Part shown: positions 8,212 to 16,702 of the stretch, piece by piece
How positions within the stretch are numbered: the first letter of the stretch is position 1
Layout: every line of letters starts with the position of its first letter
Assembly (NCBI RefSeq): GCF_000184705.1
Contig: NC_014831.1
Coordinates: 1,674,001-1,738,000 of the forward strand
DNA from: Thermaerobacter marianensis DSM 12885
Lineage (GTDB): Bacteria; Bacillota; Sulfobacillia; Thermaerobacterales; Thermaerobacteraceae
Direction: 5' to 3'
Length of the DNA stretch: 64,000 nt
Notes under the pieces: model-generated
The model's input: only the letters and a program-made list of their open reading frames with translations
What the model was told of the DNA's origin: nothing
The model's database searches: none
Translations under genes and position numbers: made by a program

Positions 8212-10745
8212 CGGCCCTCACCTCCCGCCACCGCCGTGCTGCCGCCCCGCCGCCGGCCGTCGGGGCCGATGCCGTGCTGCCGCAACAGGGCGAGCACCCG
8301 CGCTCGGGTCAGGGGCAGCTCCCGTACGGGGATCCCCGTGGCATGGTAGAAGGCGTTGGCGATGGCCGCCGCCGTGGGGATGATGGGCGGCTCACCCGCG
8401 CCTTTGACCCCCAGGTTGTTGCCGTGGGGGTCGGGATCGCCGGTGAAGGCCACGTGCAGCCGCGGAACGTCGGCCACGGTGGGCACCCGGTAATTCTCCA
8501 AGTTGGCGTTGAGCACCCGGCCGCTGACGGGGTCCACCACCCGCTCCTCCAGCAGGGCGAAGCCCAGCCCCTGGATCATGCCGCCCTCCATCTGGGCCGC
8601 GGCGGTCAGCGGGTTCACCACGCGTCCGATATCGTGAACCGCCCAGAGGTCCAGGACCCGCACCTCGCCGGTGGCGGGATCCACCTCGATCTCGGCGAAC
8701 TGGGCGCCGAAGGTGTGGATGGCGTAATCCTCCGGATTGGGGCCCCGGCTCCCCCGCCCGGTGATCACGTACTGGCCCAGGGTCTTGCCCAGCTCGGCCA
8801 GGGTCACGCCCCGGTCGGGGGCACCCTTGACCTGCACCCGCCCCGGAGGAACCAGCTCCAGGTCGCGGGGATCGGCCTCAAGAAAGCCCGCCGCCAGCTC
8901 CACCACCTGACGGGCGGCGTCGGCCGCGGCGGAGCGGACCGCGGGGCCCATGGACGGCACCGTCATGCTGCCCGCGCTGATGGGCGCGTAGGGCCCGCCG
9001 TCGGTGTCGCCCACCAGCACCCGCACGCGGTCGATGGGCAGGGCCAGCTCCTCGGCGGCGATCTGGGCCAGCACCGTGCGGGTGCCGGTGCCGATGTCCT
9101 GGCTGGCCGTCACCACCGTCGCCGTCCCGTCGGGATGAACCCGCACCTCGGCCTGGGCGGGCGGCCCTCCGGCGCCGCCCCAGATCTGACTCGCCATGCC
9201 GATGCCCCGTAGCTTGCGCCGGGGTGATCCCGGGCCAACCGCGGATGCCGGCGCTACGGCACCGGCATCCGCCGGCCCCCCGGCGGCGGCCCCGCCGTCC
9301 GGCGGGGTGACGTCCCCTCTCTCCGGCGCCGTGCCACGGGCCGCGCCGGTGGCCGCCGCCGGGGCCGGTTCGTCCGAGTGGGGCACCTCCGCCCCGGCCG
9401 CATCCAGGGGCGGCCGCCGCCGCTTGGCCTCCCAGCCTGCCATGGCCGCGCCCATGGCGTACGCCTTGCGCAGCCCCTTGGACGAGTAGGGCCGGCCGCT
9501 GGTGGGATCGACCTCCGTGTAGTTCCGCAGGCGCAGCTCGATGGGATCCAGGTTGAGGCGCCGGGCCAGCTCGTCCATCAGCACCTCCAGGGCCACGGTC
9601 CCCTCCACGTAACCGGGGGCGCGGAAGGCCGACGCCGGCCCGGTGTTGGTGTGCACCGGTACCTCCACCGTGCGCACGTTGGGACATGCGTAGAGCTGGC
9701 GGGCCGGGCCGCCGATGGCGCCGGGGCTGCCCATGACCCCCACCGCCGCATAGGCCTCCAGGTCGATGGCCACCAGGCGGCCGTCGGCCAGGGCGCCCAG
9801 CTTGAGGTGCTGCAAGGTGCTGTGGCGGTTGCCCGCGGCCAGGTTCTCCTCCTCCCGGTCCAGGATGCACCGGACCGGCCGGCCCAGCTGCCGGCTGAGG
9901 ATCCCGGCCAGCACCGTGTACTTGTGCAGCCCGTTCTTGCTGCCGAACCCCCCGCCCATGTGCTCCTTGACCACCCGTACCCGGTGCACGGGCAGGCCGA
10001 AGAGCTGGGCGAACCGGTCGCGCACGCCGAAGATGTGCTGGGTCGAGTCGTAGATGGTGACCTTGTCGTGCTGCCAGTCCACCACGCTGCCGTGGGTCTC
10101 CAGGCAGTTGTGGAGCTGGACGGGGGTGCGGAAGGTCCCCTCCACCACCACGGCCGCCTGCCGCAGCCCCGCCTCCACGTCGCCGCGGCTGTAGCGGGTG
10201 GCCCGGTCCCAGCGCACGTTGCCCTGGGGCCGCACCTGGGGCGCGTCGGGCTTCATCGCCTCCTCCAGGTCGACCACGAAGGGCAGGGGCTCATAGTCCA
10301 CCTCCAGGGCCGCCGCCGCGGCCCGGGCCGTGGCGAGGTCCCGGGCGGCCACCACCGCCACCTCGTCGCCGTGGTACCGCACCACCGGGTTGAGGACGTG
10401 ATCGCCCTCCCGGCCCCAGGGGATGGGCGGGCAGTTCTCGTGGGTCAGGACCGCCAGCACCCCGGGGATGGCCAGGGCCCGCTCGGTGCGGATCGCCCGG
10501 ATGCGGGCGTGGGGGTACGGGCTGCGCACCACCACCGCCTCGACCAAGCCCGGCAGCCGCACGTCGTGGGTATAGCGGGCGCGGCCCGTCACCTTCTCCC
10601 AGGCGTCGATCCGGGTCTGGGGCCGGCCCACGTAGCGCAGCGAGGCGTCGCCGGGCAGCGGGCCGGCCGGGTCGTCTTCCACCACCACGAACCGTTCCTG
10701 GACCCGGCCCTCGAATTCGAACCGGGTTTTAACCAGCCGTGGCAC
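8205..10745 (-). CDS. Molybdenum hydroxylase large subunit, molybdopterin-binding
   Basis: The catalytic subunit that carries the molybdenum cofactor and hydroxylates an aldehyde or heterocyclic substrate. N-terminal Ald_Xan_dh a/b hammerhead domain (GRPQTRIDAWEKVTGRARYT), then MoCo-binding domains with HMGGGFGSKNG, AFRAPGY and, near the C-terminus, the active-site glutamate in GVKGAGEPP. At 846 residues it is longer than usual; a Pro/Ala/Gly insert at about 435-505 accounts for the excess and includes one copy of GGTTCGTCC on the opposite strand. The GTG start at 10745 has GGGGGG upstream and overlaps the small-subunit stop by 17 bases. The four-gene order is crotonase, small, large, FAD subunit. 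moaA, a cofactor gene, lies 6 kb away. Confidence 0.9.
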   Translation of the reverse strand: MPRLVKTRFEFEGRVQERFVVVEDDPAGPLPGDASLRYVGRPQTRIDAWEKVTGRARYTHDVRLPGLVEAVVVRSPYPHARIRAIRTERALAIPGVLAVLTHENCPPIPWGREGDHVLNPVVRYHGDEVAVVAARDLATARAAAAALEVDYEPLPFVVDLEEAMKPDAPQVRPQGNVRWDRATRYSRGDVEAGLRQAAVVVEGTFRTPVQLHNCLETHGSVVDWQHDKVTIYDSTQHIFGVRDRFAQLFGLPVHRVRVVKEHMGGGFGSKNGLHKYTVLAGILSRQLGRPVRCILDREEENLAAGNRHSTLQHLKLGALADGRLVAIDLEAYAAVGVMGSPGAIGGPARQLYACPNVRTVEVPVHTNTGPASAFRAPGYVEGTVALEVLMDELARRLNLDPIELRLRNYTEVDPTSGRPYSSKGLRKAYAMGAAMAGWEAKRRRPPLDAAGAEVPHSDEPAPAAATGAARGTAPERGDVTPPDGGAAAGGPADAGAVAPASAVGPGSPRRKLRGIGMASQIWGGAGGPPAQAEVRVHPDGTATVVTASQDIGTGTRTVLAQIAAEELALPIDRVRVLVGDTDGGPYAPISAGSMTVPSMGPAVRSAAADAARQVVELAAGFLEADPRDLELVPPGRVQVKGAPDRGVTLAELGKTLGQYVITGRGSRGPNPEDYAIHTFGAQFAEIEVDPATGEVRVLDLWAVHDIGRVVNPLTAAAQMEGGMIQGLGFALLEERVVDPVSGRVLNANLENYRVPTVADVPRLHVAFTGDPDPHGNNLGVKGAGEPPIIPTAAAIANAFYHATGIPVRELPLTRARVLALLRQHGIGPDGRRRGGSTAVAGGEGRW

Positions 10746-11400
10746 CGGACGCCCCCCCTTCCCCGTGGCCGGCCGGCGTACCGGCCGGGGCAGCGGGGCC
10801 GTCGGCCCCGGATGCGGCAGCGCCTGCGTCCCCGGCTCCCGCCATCATCGCCGCCGCCCGCAACGCCGCGTCGACGATGCGGGTGTAGGCGCCGCACCGG
10901 CAGAGGTTGCCGGACAGGGCGGCCAGCACCTGCTCCCGGGTGGGCCGGGGCTCCCGGTCCAGCAGCGCCTTGACCGCCATGATCTGGCCCGGCGTACAGA
11001 ACCCGCACTGGAGGGCGTCGGCCGCGATGAAGGCTTCCTGGATGGGGTGGAGCCGATCGCCCTGGGCCAGCCCCTCCACCGTCTCCACCCGGCTGCCGTC
11101 GCACGCGGCCACGGGAACCAGGCAGGCGTAGACCAGCTCCCCGTCGACCATCACGCTGCAGGCGCCGCAGTTTCCTTCTTCGCAACCGATCTTGGTGCCC
11201 GTCAGGCCCAACCCGTCCCGGAGGAACGCGGCCAGGGTCAGGCCGGCCGGTACCTCGCCGGCCCACGCCTGACCGTTGACCTCCAGCCGCACCGGGACCC
11301 GCAGCCGGAAGCCGGGCAGCGCCGGTACGGCCGGCGCCGCGGCCGCGGGGCCGGGTTCGTCCCCCGGGGTGGCGTGGGCACGATTCCACCCGTCGGACAA
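10729..11400 (-). CDS. Molybdenum hydroxylase 2Fe-2S small subunit
   Basis: The two-cluster ferredoxin-like subunit of the same molybdoenzyme. The plant-type 2Fe-2S cluster is held by Cys73, 78, 81 and 93 (GCEEGNCGACSV). The second, helical-domain cluster is held by Cys132, 135, 167 and 169 (QCGFCTPGQ and LCRCGAY). I place the start at TTG 11400 because AAGGAGG precedes it, although the 12-base spacing is long. The open frame continues upstream to 11616, but that part has only low-complexity residues. From TTG the protein is 223 residues, with a 30-residue Ala/Pro N-terminal extension and a similar C-terminal tail, against about 160 for the family. There is no Tat signal, so it probably acts in the cytoplasm. 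Confidence 0.88.
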   Translation of the reverse strand: MSDGWNRAHATPGDEPGPAAAAPAVPALPGFRLRVPVRLEVNGQAWAGEVPAGLTLAAFLRDGLGLTGTKIGCEEGNCGACSVMVDGELVYACLVPVAACDGSRVETVEGLAQGDRLHPIQEAFIAADALQCGFCTPGQIMAVKALLDREPRPTREQVLAALSGNLCRCGAYTRIVDAALRAAAMMAGAGDAGAAASGADGPAAPAGTPAGHGEGGASGATAG

Positions 11401-11641
11401 CGTAGGCTGTCGCCTCCTTCCTGGCACCTGGCCGAAGCGGGACCTTCCGGCGGCGCCGGTTCGTCCTGCCGCGGTCCCGTCCGTGCCCGGGTGCCGCCGT
11501 CCTTCTTGGCCGGTGGGAGCGGGGCTCGCCGGTGCCGCCGGCGTCCGCTGGGCCGGCCGGCCGCCTCCTGCGGCAGGGGCCCCTCCCTGCCGGCGCCCTC
11601 CCGCGGCGGGGATCACCCCCCGGCTGGTACCGTCCCCGCCC

Positions 11642-12442
11642 TTACCGGCCCTTCCACTGCGGGGACCGCTTCTCCAGGAAGGCCTGCATGCCTTCCTTCT
11701 GGTCTTCCGTGGCGAAGAGGCTGTAGAACAGCCGTCGTTCGAACTCCAGCCCCGCGCCCAGGGGCGTCTCGTAGGCCTGGAGCACCGCGGCCTTGGCCAT
11801 CTGCACCGCCAGCGGCGGCATCCCCGCGATGGTGCGGGCCAGCCGCAGGGCCTCGGGCAGGCATTGTTCGTCCGGCACCACCTTGGTCACCAGGCCCCAG
11901 GCCTCCGCCTCGCGGGCGGGGATCATCCGGCCCGTCAGGACGGCCTCCATGGCCTTGTACTTCCCCGCCACCCGGGTCAGGCGCTGGGTGCCGCCGGCTC
12001 CGGGGATCACCCCGATCTTGATCTCCGGCTGGCCGAACTGGGCCGACTCCCCGGCCACGATGAGATCACAGCCCATGGCCAGCTCGAACCCGCCGCCCAG
12101 GCAGTAGCCCTGTACGGCGGCGACCACGGGCTTGCGGATCCGCCAGAGGCGCTGCCAGGCGCCGAGCAGGTCGTCGCCCGTCACCTCGGCCAGGCCCTTG
12201 CCCGCCATCTCCGCGATGTCCGCCCCGGCGGCGAAGGCCCGCTCGTTGCCCGTCAGCACCATGCAGCGGATGGCGGGGTCCCGGTCGAAGGCGCCCAGGG
12301 CGTCCGCCAGCTCTTCGATCAGCGCCCGGCAGAGGGCGTTGAGCACCTTGGGCCGGTTCAGCCGGACGATCCCCACCGGCCCGTCGGCCTCGACCAGCAG
12401 GTACTGGTAGCTGCGGCCCTGTCCGTCCCCCGTCGCGGTCAA
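11642..12442 (-). CDS. Enoyl-CoA hydratase / crotonase family protein
   Basis: Hydrates 2-enoyl-CoA thioesters or carries out a related crotonase-fold reaction. It has the oxyanion-hole segments FAAGADIAEMAG and GYCLGGGFELAMGCDLIVA. Both catalytic glutamates of true hydratases are present, in GGGFELAM and in PEIKIGVIPGAGGTQ. The length of 266 residues is normal. The TTG start at 12442 has GGAGGTG with 9-base spacing. It lies 241 bases upstream of the molybdenum hydroxylase genes in the same direction, so co-transcription is possible but not certain. It may take part in fatty-acid or aromatic-acid breakdown. Confidence 0.88.
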   Translation of the reverse strand: MTATGDGQGRSYQYLLVEADGPVGIVRLNRPKVLNALCRALIEELADALGAFDRDPAIRCMVLTGNERAFAAGADIAEMAGKGLAEVTGDDLLGAWQRLWRIRKPVVAAVQGYCLGGGFELAMGCDLIVAGESAQFGQPEIKIGVIPGAGGTQRLTRVAGKYKAMEAVLTGRMIPAREAEAWGLVTKVVPDEQCLPEALRLARTIAGMPPLAVQMAKAAVLQAYETPLGAGLEFERRLFYSLFATEDQKEGMQAFLEKRSPQWKGR

Positions 12443-12570
12443 GCCGGTTCACCTCCGCCCCTTCTTTCGCCTGGGAAGAACCGGTTCCCTGCGAGGGGCC
12501 GGACCGGCTGCCGCGGTGCCCCCGCTGGCCTGCCACCTGGGACGGAAGACGGCCAGCATGGGCCCCGCTT

Positions 12571-12579
12571 TGCTATGAT
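12571..12579 (+). promoter_or_regulatory. Extended -10 promoter for the membrane protein at 12694
   Basis: TGCTATGAT is a good extended -10 element (TGnTATAAT type) in GC-rich surroundings and points to the gene starting at 12694. No convincing -35 lies 17 bases upstream. A short hairpin (GGGCGCCC-TGC-GGGCGCCC, 12590-12608) follows in the predicted leader. Confidence 0.45.
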
Positions 12580-12625
12580 GAGCAGAGCAGGGCGCCCTGC
12601 GGGCGCCCACCGGCCGAGCCGGCCT

Positions 12626-12676
12626 GACAAGCCAACCTTTCGGACAAGCTGAACTTGTACGGACAAGCGAACCTTA
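12626..12676 (+). repeat. Three spaced copies of GACAAGC-n-AAC(C/T)TT before the gene at 12694
   Basis: Copies start at 12626 (GACAAGCCAACCTT), 12643 (GACAAGCTGAACTT) and 12662 (GACAAGCGAACCTT), spaced 17 and 19 bases apart. They lie between the predicted promoter and the ribosome-binding site. Iterated direct repeats in this position suggest a binding array for a regulator, or an RNA-level element. No family is recognised. Confidence 0.5.
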
Positions 12677-12693
12677 CGTGGAGGAACGAGCCC

Positions 12694-14694
12694 GTGACCA
12701 CCGAGGCCAACCCCCAACCCGCCCCGGCCCCCGCGACGGCAGCGGAAGGCCCGGTTCCCGCTTCCGGCGCGGGAACCGCCGCCACCGGCACCGGCACGCA
12801 GGTCCCCACCGGCGGCGTCGGGCTGCCGCCGGCCGCCGCCGGCCCGCGGGGCCCGGGCTCCACCGGCGTGGGACCGCTGGCGCCCTGGTCCCTGGTCCCC
12901 CGCGCCTGGCTGGAGCCGGCGGGCCGGCACCCCGGCCCCTGGCGGCCGGAAGAGGGCCTGTCCCCCCAGCCGCTGACGCCCTATTCCGCGGCCCTCTGGC
13001 TGGAGGTCCTGCCGGAGCTCACGGCCCGGATCAGCCGCGACCTCTCCCTGCCCAGCGCCGGGGTCGACCTCACCCTGGACGAACACGGCCGGCTGCTCAG
13101 CCGGCCCCGCCCCGCGGGCCGCTGGCCCGGCGCCCTGGCCTGGCGGGCCGCCCGGCACGGCTGGAACGCGGCCCGGCAGGCCAGGGATCTGGTGCGCTGG
13201 TGGGACGAACAGGGCGCCCGCGCCCTCCTGGCCGATGCCGGCGAGCTGCGCCTGCGGGTCATCCCCCTCGAGCGCTCGGGCCACCCCGGCGGCGATCTCA
13301 AGGAGTGGCGCCGGGTGCTGGAGCGCTGCCGGGAGATCTGGATCGCCCACCTGGATCGGCTGCTGCGGCTGGAGGCCCTGGCCACCCTGAGCCTGTGGCA
13401 GCTGGACGCCTTGCTCGAGGCCTTCCGGCTGCCGGGCAACCCACGGGCGGCCGACCTGGTCCCCGTCCCGGCGGTGGTGGCGGAGATCCCCCAGCGCCTG
13501 TGGCACATGGCCGCCCGCGGCCGGGAGTCGGCCGCCGTGGCCGCCGTCTTCGCCGCGCCTCCGTACCACCCACGGCTCTCGCGCCTGGCGGCGGGGCAAA
13601 CGGTGACCCAGCCAGGTTCCGGGGCCGGCGCTGCAGGGGGCCCGCAGACCGGGGCGGGGGATGCCACGACCCCCGAGGCCGGGGCCGTGGCCACCTTCTT
13701 CGAACTGTGGCACCAGTTCCTGGAGCGGTACGGCTATGTGGCCTGGCCGGCGGCGGAGCTGGCCGCACCCACCTGGGCGGAAGATCCCGAGCCCGCCCTG
13801 GCCTGGCTGGCCGTGTTCTTCCACGACCGGCGCCTGAGCCCCGTCGCCGCGGAGATCAACGCCCACCGGCGCCAGCAGGAGCTGAGCGCCGCCATCGCCC
13901 GGCGCCTGGCGCGGCGCCCCCTGGATCGCGGCCGCATCGAGGAGACGCAGCGGCTGGCGGAGGCCACCACCCGGGTGGCGGCGGAGATGGGGTATCACGT
14001 GCTGGTGCTGCGCTCCTGGTGGCGCCGGGCGGTGCTCGGGGCGGGCCGTGCCCTGGCCGCCCGCGGCCTGTTGGACGAACCGGCCGCCGCCTGGCGGCGG
14101 ACCCCGGCGGAGCTGGAAGCCCTCCTGGCCGCCGCCGGCGGCACGGCCTCCGGTGACGGCGCCACCGCTGCGGGCCCGGCAGCCGGCGACCGGGCTCCTG
14201 CTGCGACGGGAACCGCCGGCGGACCCGCACCGACCCCCGGGTCCCGGGGCTCGTCCCCGCCCGCAGGACGGCAAGGCCAGCCTGACGGCGCCAGCGGCGG
14301 GAGTTCGGTGCAAGCGGCGGCCCCCGGCGAGCGCGCCGGCACCTTCGGAAGCCCTTCCGCGGCCGCGGCCGGGGAAGCGGCCGCGGGGCAGGAAGCGGCG
14401 GACCCGGATGCCGACCGCCTCGAGCAGGCCCGGCAACGGGCTCACCGGTTCTTCCGGTACGCGGGGATGGGGTATTTCGTGCTGCTGGCGGTGATCCCTG
14501 TGATCCTGGCGCGGCAGGGCGTGCTGTGGATCGGCCTGCGGGAGATGGCACGGCTGCTGCTGGAGACGGTGCTGGTGCTGGCGCCCCTGGCCGCCGTGGC
14601 GGGCGCCGTCTACCTGCTGGCCCGAGGGCGACGCACCCCCCGGCGCGGAGCACCGGAGCGCCGCCACGGCCCCCGTGCCGCGGGGGGTTCGTAA
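12694..14694 (+). CDS. Membrane-anchored protein resembling the central region of PEP-utilising enzymes
   Basis: A 666-residue protein of unknown function. GTG 12694 has GGAGG nine bases upstream. After a 45-residue Ala/Pro/Gly stretch, the segments TPYSAALWLEV, FLERYGYVAWPAAELAAPTWAEDPEP and [13 protein letters not shown] recall the helical middle region of rifampin phosphotransferases and PEP-synthase-like proteins. There the analogous text is of the kind YGHRGP..D...PRW.EDP and L...G.LDDPDDVF. I see neither an ATP-grasp domain before it nor the swivelling phospho-histidine domain after it, so catalysis as in that family is unlikely. A Gly/Ala/Pro linker (about 485-570) leads to two C-terminal membrane helices (about 590-613 and 621-644) and a short basic tail. 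The similarity is from memory and needs a profile search. Confidence 0.6.
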   Translation: MTTEANPQPAPAPATAAEGPVPASGAGTAATGTGTQVPTGGVGLPPAAAGPRGPGSTGVGPLAPWSLVPRAWLEPAGRHPGPWRPEEGLSPQPLTPYSAALWLEVLPELTARISRDLSLPSAGVDLTLDEHGRLLSRPRPAGRWPGALAWRAARHGWNAARQARDLVRWWDEQGARALLADAGELRLRVIPLERSGHPGGDLKEWRRVLERCREIWIAHLDRLLRLEALATLSLWQLDALLEAFRLPGNPRAADLVPVPAVVAEIPQRLWHMAARGRESAAVAAVFAAPPYHPRLSRLAAGQTVTQPGSGAGAAGGPQTGAGDATTPEAGAVATFFELWHQFLERYGYVAWPAAELAAPTWAEDPEPALAWLAVFFHDRRLSPVAAEINAHRRQQELSAAIARRLARRPLDRGRIEETQRLAEATTRVAAEMGYHVLVLRSWWRRAVLGAGRALAARGLLDEPAAAWRRTPAELEALLAAAGGTASGDGATAAGPAAGDRAPAATGTAGGPAPTPGSRGSSPPAGRQGQPDGASGGSSVQAAAPGERAGTFGSPSAAAAGEAAAGQEAADPDADRLEQARQRAHRFFRYAGMGYFVLLAVIPVILARQGVLWIGLREMARLLLETVLVLAPLAAVAGAVYLLARGRRTPRRGAPERRHGPRAAGGS

Positions 14695-14742
14695 CCCCGT
14701 TCTCCCACGGGGGGACCGCGGGTGGGAGCCGGTTGCCTTCCC

Positions 14743-15087
14743 CTACCGCGGCCCCAGGTGCCCGCTGCGCTCCAGCCCCGCCCGTACCAGGTGGGCCAGG
14801 CTGTCTTCCTCCAGGCGGCCGATCATCTGCTCCAAGGTGGAACCGGCACAGGCCCAGTTGTCCTTGACGGAGTCGTAGCAGTACAGCAGCCAGCCGTCGG
14901 GACAGTGGTAGATCTCCACCCGCCCCGGCCGGGTGAAGGGCTCGATGCGCGCCACCAGGTCGCCGGTGAAGCGCAGGCGGTCGCCCTGCTCGCGCACGTC
15001 GGGCGCCACCCGCCGCACCTCTTCCACCACCGTGGCCGACGCCGGGTCAGCTGCGGGACGGGAGAGCTTCACTTCCTGCCGGTCCAT
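14743..15087 (-). CDS. Small protein of unknown function, 114 residues
   Basis: I do not recognise this family. ATG 15087 has AAGGAG nine bases upstream, and the protein reads as a compact soluble domain without signal or membrane helix. It has a Cys-containing, aromatic-rich centre (YHCPDGWLLYCYDSVKDNW) and an acidic helical C-terminal half (LEQMIGRLEEDSLAHLV). Its start overlaps the end of the BtuF-like gene by 41 bases, so the two are very likely co-translated. Confidence 0.7.
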   Translation of the reverse strand: MDRQEVKLSRPAADPASATVVEEVRRVAPDVREQGDRLRFTGDLVARIEPFTRPGRVEIYHCPDGWLLYCYDSVKDNWACAGSTLEQMIGRLEEDSLAHLVRAGLERSGHLGPR

Positions 15088-15901
15088 GGTCTGGCGCTCC
15101 TTCCCCCGCCTCCGGCCGGAAGAACCCGGCCAGCAGGCCGGCCAGGCGCTCCAGCCCCTCCACCAGCCGGGGGCCGGGCCGGCCGAACAGCGCTTCGGGC
15201 AGGGGCACGATGCGGCCCCGGCGCACGGCTTCCAGCCGGTCCCACCCCGGCCGGGCCGCCACCCGCCGCGGGTCCATGTGCCCCTGCAGGGTCCCGCACC
15301 AGCAGAGCAGGATCACATCGGGTTCCCGCTCCACCACCAGGGCGGGATCGATCACGCCGCTCGGGCGCTCCAAGTCGGCGAAGATATTCTGCCCGCCCAC
15401 CTGCTCCGCCATGTCGGTGAACCAGCTGTCCCGCCCGGGCGTGATCAGCGGCCGCGGCCACCACTCCAGGAACAGGCGCCACGGGCGCCCGCGGCGGGCG
15501 GCCAGCGCGGCCGCCTGGCGGCGCACCGCCGCCGCCCGTTCTTCCAGCTGGCGGACCAGCGCCCGGCCCCGGTCGCCGCAGCCCGTGGCCTCGGCCACCT
15601 CCTGGATGGAGGCCAGCACCTCCGGCCAGCGGCGCGGGTTGAGCACCAGGTGGGGCAAGCCCCGCTCCCGCAGGGCCTCCACGTTGCGCTCCATCCCGGG
15701 GACGCTGAGGGAGGCCAAGACCAGGTCGGGCTTCAAGGCCGCCACCCGGTCCATGTCGACGGTCAGGTCGGGCCCGACCCGGGGCAGGCGCGCCACCTCG
15801 GGCGGGTAGTCCGAGTGGTCGTCGACCCCCACCACGCAGGGCCCCAGGCCCAGGGCGAAGGCGATCTCGGTGTTGCTGGGCGCCAGCGAGACGATGCGCA
15901 C
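15047..15901 (-). CDS. BtuF-like (TroA-fold) metal/cobalamin-binding protein without signal peptide
   Basis: Class III periplasmic-binding-protein fold as in cobalamin carrier BtuF and siderophore carriers. It starts with RIVSLAPSNTEIAFALGLG and continues with VGVDDHSDYPPEV, DLVLASL, GQNIFADLERPSGVIDPALVVEREPDVILL, all typical. Unlike BtuF it begins directly at the fold and has no signal peptide or lipobox, and no permease or ATPase gene is adjacent. GTG 15901 is my start (284 residues); another in-frame GTG at 15979 adds only low-complexity sequence. Such leaderless versions are common in Firmicutes and are often named cobalamin-binding protein; their job is unclear. The HD gene lies upstream and the 114-residue gene overlaps downstream. 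Confidence 0.8.
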   Translation of the reverse strand: MRIVSLAPSNTEIAFALGLGPCVVGVDDHSDYPPEVARLPRVGPDLTVDMDRVAALKPDLVLASLSVPGMERNVEALRERGLPHLVLNPRRWPEVLASIQEVAEATGCGDRGRALVRQLEERAAAVRRQAAALAARRGRPWRLFLEWWPRPLITPGRDSWFTDMAEQVGGQNIFADLERPSGVIDPALVVEREPDVILLCWCGTLQGHMDPRRVAARPGWDRLEAVRRGRIVPLPEALFGRPGPRLVEGLERLAGLLAGFFRPEAGEGAPDHGPAGSEALPSRS

Positions 15902-16011
15902 GGCCGGGTCCCCCCGCCCTCTGCAACCAAAGGCCGGCCGGGCCGCCAGCCAAGGTCCGCGGCCCGCCGGCCCTTCCACCCGCGGCGGCCGGGCATGCCG
16001 GCCACCGCCGC

Positions 16012-16581
16012 TCAGCCCGCCAGTTCCAGCTGCGGGGCGATGCCGCGCAGGGCCTCGATGACGTGGGCGATGTGCTGGTCCAGCGGCACGCCCAGGTCCT
16101 CGGCGCCGCGGATCACGTCCTCGCGTTTCACCCCGCGGGCGAAGGCCTTGTCCTTGAACTTCTTCTTGACCGACTGGACCGTCAGGTCCGCCAGGCCGTT
16201 GGGGCGGACCAGGGCGCAGGCGATGACGAAGCCCACCAGTTCATCCACGGCGTACAGCGCCTTCTCCATGGGCGTCTGGCGCGGCACGCCGGTGTGGTCG
16301 CCGTGGGACAGGATGGCGCGGATGATCTCCTCCGGCCAGCCCCGCTCGCGCAGGATCTCGGCGCCGCGGAAGGGGTGGTCGTCCAGGGAGGGGTACCGGT
16401 CGTAGTCGAAGTCGTGCAGCAGGCCGGTGATCCCCCACTTCTCCTCGTCCTCGCCGAAGAGGCGGGCGTAGTAGCGCATGGCCGCCTCGACCCCGAGGGC
16501 GTGCTTGATCAGGTGGGGCGATTGGGTGAACTCCGTCAGCAACTCCCAGGCGGCCTGGCGGTCGAAGGATTGCTCGGCCAT
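16012..16581 (-). CDS. HD-domain phosphohydrolase-like protein
   Basis: A 189-residue protein of the HDIG/HD superfamily, whose members are usually metal-dependent phosphohydrolases. The metal-binding HD pair is at 56-57 in GLLHDFDYDRYP. An upstream His (HLIKHALGVE) and the later HGDH add likely ligands. GGAGGG precedes ATG 16581. It lies 110 bases upstream of the BtuF-like gene and 121 bases downstream of moaA on the same strand, so it could be in one transcript with either. Its substrate is unknown; a nucleotide is a guess. Confidence 0.82.
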   Translation of the reverse strand: MAEQSFDRQAAWELLTEFTQSPHLIKHALGVEAAMRYYARLFGEDEEKWGITGLLHDFDYDRYPSLDDHPFRGAEILRERGWPEEIIRAILSHGDHTGVPRQTPMEKALYAVDELVGFVIACALVRPNGLADLTVQSVKKKFKDKAFARGVKREDVIRGAEDLGVPLDQHIAHVIEALRGIAPQLELAG

Positions 16582-16702
16582 TGCCATCCCTCCAGTTGCC
16601 ACCAGGATACCGCGGCGACGGGATGGGGGCCAGTCCCCGGGCCCGCGGAGGGGTGCGCCCGCCGGCAGGACCGCCTGGACCCCGCATCCCGCCGCCAGCC
16701 CG

